This document shows, one piece after another, positions 8,646 through 16,055 of a stretch of 64,000 nt of DNA (the stretch's first letter is position 1; each line of letters begins with the position of its first letter). The stretch lies in assembly GCF_947495995.1 (NCBI RefSeq), contig NZ_CANMAX010000003.1:1-64000 (forward strand). The letters run 5' to 3'. The stretch is from an uncultured Tenacibaculum sp. (lineage in GTDB: Bacteria; Bacteroidota; Bacteroidia; Flavobacteriales; Flavobacteriaceae). The notes under the pieces were generated by a model. The model was given only the letters and a program-made list of their open reading frames with translations. It was not told the DNA's origin and ran no database searches. Position numbers and translations under genes: made by a program.

Positions 8646-8702
8646 ACAGGATATGATCATATTTTTTATATTTAACCTGTCACCCTAATAAATCCGTTTT
8701 TA

Positions 8703-9350
8703 ATGCACGCTAAGCATTTGTTTTTTGCTTTGTTTATTCTATTGAGTATCATAGATGTTTCTATGATTTATTTTGATTTCAAAGAGTTTTTATGGCTACC
8801 TCGTGGTTTAAGTTTAACTGCAATTGTTTTGCACGGTTATTTTTCAACCAAACAAGTTCACACTAGTTTTTGGCTATTGTCATTCTTTATTGTACTTACC
8901 GGAGTTTTGTTTTCTTTAAATGCCTATACATTAATAGGGATGTGTAGTTTGTTAGGATTACGATTGGCCTGGCTAAAACTATTATTAGATACAAATACGA
9001 AGATTGATCGAGAGATTTTTTTGAAAGTTTTTAGCATAACAACAATGTTTTTTGGTGTTGTTTTATATCTCTTATATGTAGATACAATTTTCTATTACCT
9101 CTCTATAGGAACTACACTTAGCTTAATCGCTTTATTAGCTGTCTCATTTTCGTTATTTACTAAAAAAGGTGGAGCTTTCGGAAATAGAGAAATGCTATTT
9201 TCTATCATTATTTTTATTATTTCTGATGCGCTTTCAGGTTCAAAAAAAATCACAGGAACTTCAATGTTCTTTATCATTTTAAGTGTAGTGTTATACAATA
9301 CAGCATATTATTTTTTGATGAAAGCTGTGATGAAAAATGCTAAAAAATAA
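8703..9350 (+). CDS. YhhN-like (lysoplasmalogenase family) membrane protein
   Basis: A 215-residue protein consisting almost entirely of hydrophobic helices (about seven to eight). The IIFIISDALSGSKKI segment resembles the conserved FxxSDxxL motif of the YhhN/TMEM86 family, whose vertebrate members hydrolyse lysoplasmalogens. The rest is too hydrophobic and divergent for certainty. It follows the DUF418 gene on the same strand and faces a convergent lipoprotein gene three bases beyond its end. Confidence 0.6.
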   Translation: MHAKHLFFALFILLSIIDVSMIYFDFKEFLWLPRGLSLTAIVLHGYFSTKQVHTSFWLLSFFIVLTGVLFSLNAYTLIGMCSLLGLRLAWLKLLLDTNTKIDREIFLKVFSITTMFFGVVLYLLYVDTIFYYLSIGTTLSLIALLAVSFSLFTKKGGAFGNREMLFSIIIFIISDALSGSKKITGTSMFFIILSVVLYNTAYYFLMKAVMKNAKK

Positions 9351-9353
9351 TAA

Positions 9354-9821
9354 TTACTTTTTCGAAAATTTAATCTTCAAACTAGGAAAAGTAACATTGT
9401 CTATAACCGTTGTAGATGAAATTTTATAGGCGTAAATAGAATCTTTTATTGTTTTTTCTGAAGTAACAAAATCGTAATTAACTTTAATTTTTTCAATAGA
9501 ATCTGATACAATAATAATTTGATCAGTTACATGAATATTTTCAATTTTACCATCTTTACCTGAATTGATTTCTAATATTTCATTTTGAGATAATTCGTGT
9601 AGTTGATTGACTATATTTTCTTCAAAATCAGGATGTGTCCTTTTTAGTTGCAGTAGTTCAAAATAACGATTAAACTTTTCAGAAATAACTTCACTATTCG
9701 TAGTTTCTAAACTAGAAGTTTCTGTGTAACTTTCAGCAACGAAATCATAGGTTTTATTCATCTCTTTATTCGCACAAGCCATAAATAATAAAACTAAAAT
9801 TATGTAGAGGAACTGTTTCAT
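9354..9821 (-). CDS. Small lipoprotein of unknown function
   Basis: A 155-residue protein beginning MKQFLYIILVLLFMACANKE, a lipoprotein signal with lipobox FMAC; the mature protein starts at Cys16. The mature part is predicted soluble and ends with beta-rich segments (KVNYDFVTSEKTIKDSI, TVIDNVTFPSLKIKF). No family is recognised. Its start overlaps the stop of the upstream 297-residue membrane protein by four bases, so the two are translationally coupled and probably act together at the envelope. Confidence 0.75.
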   Translation of the reverse strand: MKQFLYIILVLLFMACANKEMNKTYDFVAESYTETSSLETTNSEVISEKFNRYFELLQLKRTHPDFEENIVNQLHELSQNEILEINSGKDGKIENIHVTDQIIIVSDSIEKIKVNYDFVTSEKTIKDSIYAYKISSTTVIDNVTFPSLKIKFSKK

Positions 9822-10711
9822 TGTACAATAAATTTAAGTTTTACAATCTTTCCATTATCAATAACCTTATCTAAAATCTTTAGTCTTTTTAAGGTTTTAG
9901 TTGGTGTAGAAATTAGTTGAATAAAGTTCAATTTTGAATATACTTCTACACCTAAATTATTGCCGTAAAAGCGGTAAATTTCAGCATTATTGGCAATCAA
10001 TTTGTCTAAGTTCTGTTTGTGAGCTTTCCAGTCTTTAATATTGTTATTAGCATAATAATCTAACATTAAAGAATAGTCATCAGAAGCGATTCTTACTTTA
10101 CTATGATTGTTAGATAAAATACGACGCGTAATGGTATCTGTTTTATGATAGGGAGAACTCACTACGAAAGTGATTTCCTTTGCTGTAGTTTTATATCGAA
10201 AACAACCTAAGCTATCAGTTTTAAAATCTAAAGGAGATTCTGTTTTAGATAATACAGTAATATTTAAATGAGATTTGGTAATCGGCACATCTGTAATTTG
10301 ATCAACAAAACAGAATACAAACTCATTAGTTCTAGGTTTAACTAAGTTCCATCCGATAATACCAATTAAGAGAATTAAAATTCCGAAGAGTATAGGTTTT
10401 TTAGGAATAGTGTTACTTCTTTCTTTTTCATTTTTAGTGATGAAGTCATTCCAGTTTTCATAACCAACATACTTACTTAATAAATTTAAAATATCAATTC
10501 TTGGTAACTTATCAGAAGTATTCTTGCAGTAGGTATAAAACCATTTTTCACTTACTTTTCCTTTTACTTTAGCGAATAAATCTTCTTGAAAAAGAACAAT
10601 GTTTTCTCCTTTCCAATCTTCTATTTTTTTTGGAGCACTATGTGTGCTTAAAAAAGTAGCAACAAGCTCTTTTTTAAGTAACTCAAAGTGATAAGATGCA
10701 GTTTTCTCCAA
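9818..10711 (-). CDS. Single-pass membrane protein with an N-terminal Bacteroidota-specific domain
   Basis: A 297-residue protein. Residues 1-95 form a cytoplasmic helical domain with KVSEKWFYTYCKN, LPRIDILNLLSKYVGYENW and NDFI, a pattern seen at the N terminus of other Bacteroidota membrane proteins. One membrane helix follows (about 105-122, ILFGILILLIGIIGW), then an outside domain that begins like a carboxypeptidase-regulatory fold (FCFVDQITDVPITKSHLNI). The start is TTG at 10711; no ATG lies in the open frame upstream. It is coupled to the lipoprotein gene by a 4-bp overlap and divergent from the DUF4349 gene. The function is unknown; a regulatory or scaffolding role is a guess. Confidence 0.7.
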   Translation of the reverse strand: MEKTASYHFELLKKELVATFLSTHSAPKKIEDWKGENIVLFQEDLFAKVKGKVSEKWFYTYCKNTSDKLPRIDILNLLSKYVGYENWNDFITKNEKERSNTIPKKPILFGILILLIGIIGWNLVKPRTNEFVFCFVDQITDVPITKSHLNITVLSKTESPLDFKTDSLGCFRYKTTAKEITFVVSSPYHKTDTITRRILSNNHSKVRIASDDYSLMLDYYANNNIKDWKAHKQNLDKLIANNAEIYRFYGNNLGVEVYSKLNFIQLISTPTKTLKRLKILDKVIDNGKIVKLKFIVQ

Positions 10712-10744
10712 AGTTTTAATAGCGTTTTTGATCTTGTAAAATAG

Positions 10745-10773
10745 TTTACAAAGCTTTTACAAGTGTTTTACAA
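10745..10773. promoter_or_regulatory. Three TTTACAA direct repeats with 11-bp period
   Basis: TTTACAA occurs at 10745-10751, 10756-10762 and 10767-10773, exactly one helical turn apart, ending 22 bp before the -7 box at 10795. No -33 TTG is present there. The layout is that of an activator operator, for instance an OmpR/PhoB-type response regulator. It lies between two divergent genes and could serve either. Confidence 0.6.
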
Positions 10774-10794
10774 GGCTAAGTATAGCAACAAAAA

Positions 10795-10802
10795 TAGGTT
10801 TG
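10795..10802 (+). promoter_or_regulatory. -7 promoter box of the DUF4349 gene
   Basis: TAGGTTTG fits TAnnTTTG and lies 27 bp before the ATG at 10829. Direct repeats occupy the region where a -33 element would be. Confidence 0.5.
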
Positions 10803-10828
10803 TAAAACGAATTATTAAATATAAAGTT

Positions 10829-11686
10829 ATGAAAGTTTATTCAATCAAAACCCAATTAAAATTGTTGATGCTGTTTTTATTGTTATCACAAGTTTTTGCA
10901 TGCAGCGACAAATCTTCATCTTATAATGAGAATATCAGTGTTTCAGAAAGCTTTGCTAAGGAAAGTGATTTGAAAGCATTTTCTTCTACTGAGGGAATAA
11001 AAAGTAAACCGACTTCAGAAGATATTCAAAAACAGAAGTTAAAAATCATTAAAAAAGGAGAGTTAAAACTTAAAGTTAAAGATGTAAAAGAAACTACCGA
11101 ACAGATAAAAGTTCTGATAGGAAAATACAATGCATATGTTTCAAATTTACGATATGAAAATACATCTTATCGTCATCAAAATAATCTCACAATAAAAGTA
11201 CCTAAAGCTCATTTCGATGCTTTAATAGATTCGATAAGTACTTATGCTGAGGTTTTAGATTATGAAAATGTCAGCACACAAGATGTTACTGAAGAATATT
11301 TAGATATTGAAACTAGATTGGCGACAAAACTACAGGTTAAAGAACGTTATGAAACAATATTGAAAAAGAAAGCAAAAACAGTAGAAGATATTATTTATGC
11401 GGAAGATAAGCTAGGATATATTCAGGAAGAAATTGAAGCCGCACAAGGACGATTAAAATACTTGTCAAACAGAGTTGATTTTAGCACCATTCAAGTAATT
11501 CTATATAAAGAAATCACCTATAAAGGAACAAAAATAAAAGGTAAAAATTTCGGAAGTAAATTTATTGATGCACTTTCTTTTGGTTGGACTTTCCTTGAAA
11601 ATTTAGTGTTAACTCTAATACATATTTGGCCAATAATTGTATTAACAATTGTGGGAATTTTGCTATACAGAAAAAGAAAAAAGTAA
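10829..11686 (+). CDS. DUF4349 domain lipoprotein
   Basis: A 285-residue envelope protein. The ATG at 10829 gives a lipoprotein signal (LSQVFAC, Cys near residue 25); longer upstream frames would put charged residues before the signal and cross the -7 box. A DUF4349 domain runs from about residue 65 to 245: KKGELKLKVKDVKETTEQI, then a coiled-coil-like stretch (YAEDKLGYIQEEIEAAQGRL), then LSNRVDFSTIQVILYK. A C-terminal membrane helix (IWPIIVLTIVGILLY) is followed by RKRKK. Both termini are therefore membrane-anchored. The function is unknown. The operator-like repeats upstream suggest regulated expression. Confidence 0.9.
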   Translation: MKVYSIKTQLKLLMLFLLLSQVFACSDKSSSYNENISVSESFAKESDLKAFSSTEGIKSKPTSEDIQKQKLKIIKKGELKLKVKDVKETTEQIKVLIGKYNAYVSNLRYENTSYRHQNNLTIKVPKAHFDALIDSISTYAEVLDYENVSTQDVTEEYLDIETRLATKLQVKERYETILKKKAKTVEDIIYAEDKLGYIQEEIEAAQGRLKYLSNRVDFSTIQVILYKEITYKGTKIKGKNFGSKFIDALSFGWTFLENLVLTLIHIWPIIVLTIVGILLYRKRKK

Positions 11687-11858
11687 TTTGAAAGTAAGTT
11701 TTAATGGCTTGTTTTTATATCAGAATGCTAGTTTACAAATAATTGTAAGTGTTTCACGAAGAATTTTAAGGGTTACAAAAAGTATAGTCTTATTGTAGTG
11801 AAATAGGATTTAACTTGTAGTCAATACTTATTTTAATTAACCAAAATCAATAATTATT

Positions 11859-12044
11859 ATGAAAAAACAGATTTCAAAATTAGGTAAAGCTTTAAGTAAA
11901 TCAGAGCAAAAAGAGATTAGTGGAGGTATTAATCATCCAGAAACACGTTTTATGTGTCATTTCTGTCTAGGTGAGTGGGTAGTTTGGAATAACATAGGTC
12001 ATTGTTTCTTAAGATTCGATTCACCTTGTTATAATGATAATTAA
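11859..12044 (+). CDS. GG-leader peptide precursor (RiPP or bacteriocin-like), 61 aa
   Basis: The leader of about 23 residues, MKKQISKLGKALSKSEQKEI followed by SGG, fits the GG-Bacteroidales natural-product precursor leader, in which a C39-type peptidase cuts after GG (residues 22-23). The 38-residue core has four cysteines (C33, C36, C49, C57), two in a CxxC, plus three tryptophans. No maturase, C39 exporter or immunity gene is adjacent; the neighbours are a DUF4349 lipoprotein and a VOC protein. It shares leader style and a four-cysteine core with the peptide at 44028, but the cysteine spacing differs. Identification rests on the leader only. Confidence 0.75.
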   Translation: MKKQISKLGKALSKSEQKEISGGINHPETRFMCHFCLGEWVVWNNIGHCFLRFDSPCYNDN

Positions 12045-12114
12045 TTTAACTGGTTTCAAGTGAGTTTTTTACAGCTAAATTTTATTTTCTATTTTTATAA
12101 GAAACAATCAAATT

Positions 12115-12486
12115 ATGAAACTAGGAGCATTCTCAATTAGTTTAGCTGTAAAGAGTTTAGAAAAGTCAAAAAACTTCTACGAAACCATTGGATTTTCAGT
12201 TTTTGCTGGATCTATGGAACATAATTATTTAATTATGAAAAATGGAAATTCGTTAATAGGATTATTTCAGGGAATGTTTGAAAATAATATTCTGACATTC
12301 AATCCGGGTTGGGATGAGAATGCCAATATTGTTGAAGATTTTGATGATGTAAGAACGATTCAAAAACATTTAAAAGAGAATCATATCAAACTAGAAAAAG
12401 AAACAGATGAAACTACAACTGGTCCTGCAAGTATAGTTTTTTTCGATCCAGATGGAAACACAATCTTAATTGATCAACACGTATAA
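12115..12486 (+). CDS. VOC family (glyoxalase-like) protein
   Basis: A 123-residue protein of the vicinal oxygen chelate fold. It starts SISLAVKSLEKSKNFYETIG, the classic first beta-alpha-beta-beta-beta module, and ends SIVFFDPDGNTILIDQH, the second module's DPDGN turn. Family members bind metals and act as lyases, dioxygenases or resistance proteins; the canonical metal ligand set is incomplete here, so the reaction is open. It sits alone 70 bp after the first GG-leader peptide; a link between the two is not shown. Confidence 0.9.
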   Translation: MKLGAFSISLAVKSLEKSKNFYETIGFSVFAGSMEHNYLIMKNGNSLIGLFQGMFENNILTFNPGWDENANIVEDFDDVRTIQKHLKENHIKLEKETDETTTGPASIVFFDPDGNTILIDQHV

Positions 12487-12490
12487 AGAA

Positions 12491-12522
12491 AAATACCTCT
12501 CAATTTGAGAGGTATTTTGTTT
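12491..12522. terminator. Bidirectional terminator between VOC and amylase genes
   Basis: AAATACCTCTCAA is followed by its near-perfect inverted copy (to 12518), with T-rich sequence on the plus side and A-rich sequence on the other. It serves the convergent VOC and amylase genes. Confidence 0.8.
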
Positions 12523-12525
12523 TAG

Positions 12526-15500
12526 TTATTTTTTGATCACTTTTTTAATGGTAGATTTTCCATTTAAAGTTACTCTACAGAAATATATTCCGCTAGCTAA
12601 ATTGCTTTGAGTTTCATTCAGCTTAAACTGATGAATTCCAGAATTAATATTGGTATTCACTATAGTTTGTGAAGCACCATAAATCGAAATAAATTCTATT
12701 CGTACAGCAGCTTTTTCTTTAGAGTTAGTAATTTCTACAACAGAGTTTTCATTTAAAGCATTAGGATAAATTAATACTTTGTCTTCTATGAAACCTTGAA
12801 CAGGAATACTGTTTCTAGAGGAAAGTGTATTCGGATTTTGATCGTACCAAGTTCCGTTGTAATACCAACCTTCAGAACATCTAGATAAATCAGCTGTTTG
12901 AGAACTTCCATTATTACTGAAAATTACATTTGCGCAATTGGTATCGGTAAATGTATAACTATACCAACCGTTTACTTCTGTTTGCATACTTTCTCCAGGC
13001 CAAGATGTAGTTAAATTAGATGGAGATGTATTCCAGAAGTAAATTTCAGGATCGCTAAAAGAATCCGATTTAAAGTATACTTTTAAATCATTACTATTAG
13101 GTTGTTCATCATACCAAGTTCCGTTTAAATACCAACCATCTCCACAACGTTGTAAATCGGCAGTTTGGTTAGCTCCATTATTGCTGAAAATTAAGTTGGT
13201 ACAATCAATTCCATCAAAAGTGTAAGAAAACCAACCATTTCCAATATCTGTCATGTTTTCTCCAGGCCAAGATGTAGTTAAAGAAGCTGGATTTGTATTC
13301 CAGAAATAGATACTAGGATTTGTAAGATTTCCTTTATAATAAACTGTCATACCACTCGATTGCTCAGTAAAAGTATATGTTTCTGAAATGATGTTAGAGG
13401 CTAAACCTTCTGCATCAAAAGCAACTGCTTTTACAGTTGTGTTTGTTATGATACTTATCGGACCGTTATAAAGAGGAGAAGAATTTGTTGGTGTAGAATC
13501 ATCTACAGTATATCTAATTACTGGGTTCGGATCACTACTATCTATAGCAGTTAAACTAACTTCAACTGTTTCTCCTACAGTATATTCACCACCAACTGGA
13601 CTTACCGATAAACTTGGAGCTTGATTTCCTGTTGTACATGGAACAGGCATTTGATTATCTAATAACAAATCTTCTGTTTGTCCACCACATTGATTGATAA
13701 TGTAATTTGTGCTCAATATTCCTGGGAATTCATATTTGTACCAGCCTTCACAACCTTCACCTAAAGGAGTCATTTCTACTCCAGGCCAAGCTACATTTGG
13801 TAATACGTTTGGTTCTTCTAGCCAATAATAAACTTTAGGAACTTCGCCGCAATCAGAAAAAGCATACAGTGTAAATCCATCAATTTCACCAATAGAATAT
13901 TTTCTAGTAATTACAGATGATAATTCTCCGTTTGCATTCTGAGCTACGATTTGCACGTCTACGGTTTCAGTAAAAGTTACATCGCCACTATAAACCGTCC
14001 AACTGTTTAAGTTGTCTGTACTTAAGTTTAAGTCAGTAGTGTAATATATCGTCGGATTTGGATCGTCTTTATCCGTTGCTGAAGCTGTCATTGTTATAGT
14101 ATTTGGATCATAACTGCTTTCAGGTGTAACTGTTAGCGAAGGTCTGTTTGTAGGATTTGTTTCTTCTATTAAGATGATTCCATTGCTATGTGCATTGAAA
14201 GTCACAGATCCGTTTGAAACTGTTGCTACAGCTTCTGTATAAAAGTCACGTAATTCAGTTCCATTAGGAAATAGAGAAGATACATTCACTGAAGTGTTAC
14301 CTGATGCACCTACAACAACTACAACTCTATCATCATTTAATGTTCTTGAAAATGTATACGGACTACTAGATAATCTTTGGTGAGTTCCTCCACCAACTGC
14401 TAAGTGATTTCTTCTAAATTGCCCTAATCGTTGCCAGTGGTTTTGAACATTGGTGTTTATATTATTCCAGTTCATATAAGAACGAGTTCCTTGTTGTGGA
14501 TCACCACCTTGCGGACCTTCAGGTCTTCCCGTTTCATCTCCGTAAAAAATTTGTACAGATCCAGGTGCTAATAATAAGCTAGTTCCCCCATTAATTAAAT
14601 TTCCTCTGTCAAATAAAGAAGTATCATGAGAAGAAATATAACTTAAAGCATTCCAATCTGAAGCTGAATTGATCGAGTTTGCATAATTAGAATAAATATT
14701 TTCTAAATCGTTTATATTTCCAGCTCTTCCTTGAAAATCAAAGTTAATTAAACCATCGAATCCATTATCGATATGATATTGAGATCTTCCGAATCCGTAG
14801 CCAAAATTTTCTCCAACCATCCAGAATGGTAAATCATCTATTTTTTTAGTCGGGTTATTATTTTTCCAATCTTGTAAAGCAATTACAGCCTGTTCTTTTA
14901 AAATTCTCCATGATTCTCCTTCTACATGTTTTTCAGTGTCAACTCTAAATCCATCAATTCCATATTCTCGAACCCAGTCAGTTAACCATTTTACGAAGTG
15001 ATTTCGTACTGTTCTACGATATCCAGTTCTGTTAAAAAAGTCATTTAGTTCTGATTGTTCTTGCGCTAACTTACTTGAAGACCATTTTCTAAGTAGAATA
15101 GGAGGTAATCCAACTTCAGAGTTAGATTCGGTAACAATATCTGGTAAACCTGCTAAAGTTTGTGTGAGTTCGTCACCACCAGGAGATGGATAACCAGGTA
15201 ATCCTGCACGCATCCAATCACCAGACCACCAATTTCCCCAGTTATTACAACTGTTAGAATAGTTAATAAATAAATCGTGAATACTTGCCCAAGTTTGCCC
15301 ATTTGAAGGTCTCCAACCTTTCCAGTTATCGTTTACACAACCAAAATTGAATTCTTGCATGTCGTGTAGCGTGTTGTAACCAACATGATTCATCACTACA
15401 TCCATAACTAAACGAATACCGTGATCGTGTGCTGCATCTACAAAAGTTCTAAACTCATCTTCTGTACCAAAGTTAGCATCCATTTCTGTCCAGTCTAATC

Positions 15501-15882
15501 CGTAATAACCGTGATAAGCATAATGTCTAAATCCTCCATTTTGACCACCAGAAACCCATCCGTGGATTTGTTCGTACGGAGCAGAAAACCAAATGGCATT
15601 AACTCCTAAATCATCAAAATATCCTTCATTGATTTTTTGAGTTAATCCTACAAAATCTCCTCCATAGAAATTACCAACTTCATCAAATCCATAATCGTTT
15701 CCATTTCCATCTTTTCCTCTTCCATAAGATTGATCATTGCTTGTTTTTCCGTTTTCAAAACGATCTTGGATTACAAAATATACAGTAGAGTTATCCCAAC
15801 TAAATGGTTTATCTCGGTTTTCGTTTTGTCCCGCTACAAAAAGACTGAATAGCAAGAAAAAACTTATTAAAAGTGTTCTCAT
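12526..15882 (-). CDS. Secreted alpha-amylase, GH13 (MalS-like), with starch-binding modules and T9SS tail
   Basis: An 1118-residue extracellular amylase. Residues 1-19 are a signal peptide (ending VAGQ). The GH13 barrel (about 20-575) shows DVVMNH (161-166), GFRVDTEKHVE with nucleophile D315, GENFGYG with acid E358, and SSHD with H419/D420. The sequence around DMQEFNFG and GFRVDTEKH resembles E. coli periplasmic amylase MalS (GH13_19). Then come chitobiase-C-like/FN3 modules (about 580-665 and 755-838) and three CBM26-like starch-binding modules (about 668-750, 843-925, 931-1015) with repeated SWPGE and FSNNG motifs. The last 84 residues are a type A T9SS sorting domain. It hydrolyses alpha-1,4-glucans outside the cell. 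It is probably expressed with the second amylase upstream. Confidence 0.95.
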   Translation of the reverse strand: MRTLLISFFLLFSLFVAGQNENRDKPFSWDNSTVYFVIQDRFENGKTSNDQSYGRGKDGNGNDYGFDEVGNFYGGDFVGLTQKINEGYFDDLGVNAIWFSAPYEQIHGWVSGGQNGGFRHYAYHGYYGLDWTEMDANFGTEDEFRTFVDAAHDHGIRLVMDVVMNHVGYNTLHDMQEFNFGCVNDNWKGWRPSNGQTWASIHDLFINYSNSCNNWGNWWSGDWMRAGLPGYPSPGGDELTQTLAGLPDIVTESNSEVGLPPILLRKWSSSKLAQEQSELNDFFNRTGYRRTVRNHFVKWLTDWVREYGIDGFRVDTEKHVEGESWRILKEQAVIALQDWKNNNPTKKIDDLPFWMVGENFGYGFGRSQYHIDNGFDGLINFDFQGRAGNINDLENIYSNYANSINSASDWNALSYISSHDTSLFDRGNLINGGTSLLLAPGSVQIFYGDETGRPEGPQGGDPQQGTRSYMNWNNINTNVQNHWQRLGQFRRNHLAVGGGTHQRLSSSPYTFSRTLNDDRVVVVVGASGNTSVNVSSLFPNGTELRDFYTEAVATVSNGSVTFNAHSNGIILIEETNPTNRPSLTVTPESSYDPNTITMTASATDKDDPNPTIYYTTDLNLSTDNLNSWTVYSGDVTFTETVDVQIVAQNANGELSSVITRKYSIGEIDGFTLYAFSDCGEVPKVYYWLEEPNVLPNVAWPGVEMTPLGEGCEGWYKYEFPGILSTNYIINQCGGQTEDLLLDNQMPVPCTTGNQAPSLSVSPVGGEYTVGETVEVSLTAIDSSDPNPVIRYTVDDSTPTNSSPLYNGPISIITNTTVKAVAFDAEGLASNIISETYTFTEQSSGMTVYYKGNLTNPSIYFWNTNPASLTTSWPGENMTDIGNGWFSYTFDGIDCTNLIFSNNGANQTADLQRCGDGWYLNGTWYDEQPNSNDLKVYFKSDSFSDPEIYFWNTSPSNLTTSWPGESMQTEVNGWYSYTFTDTNCANVIFSNNGSSQTADLSRCSEGWYYNGTWYDQNPNTLSSRNSIPVQGFIEDKVLIYPNALNENSVVEITNSKEKAAVRIEFISIYGASQTIVNTNINSGIHQFKLNETQSNLASGIYFCRVTLNGKSTIKKVIKK

Positions 15883-15943
15883 TTGTTTTAATTTTTAAAT
15901 AAAAGGTTAAATAGGAAGATGCTATCTAAAAAGTATTTGAAAA

Positions 15944-16023
15944 CGTCATTCTGAATTTATTTCAGAATCTCATTTATCTGATTGTCAATTATAGTGAGAA
16001 AAAGAAACAAGTTCAGTTTGACG
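15944..16023. mobile_element. Small MITE/REP-like repeat between the amylase genes
   Basis: An 80-bp segment begins CGTCATTCTGAA (15944-15955) and ends TTCAGTTTGACG (16012-16023). These are terminal inverted repeats differing at two positions. An inner palindrome (ATTCTGAA / TTCAGAAT, 15948-15968) is visible. Repeats of this kind are common between genes in Flavobacteriaceae; no coding sequence is inside. Copy number elsewhere cannot be judged from one window. Confidence 0.5.
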
Positions 16024-16055
16024 AAATAATTTCTCTATAGATAGCCTCTTTTAAG

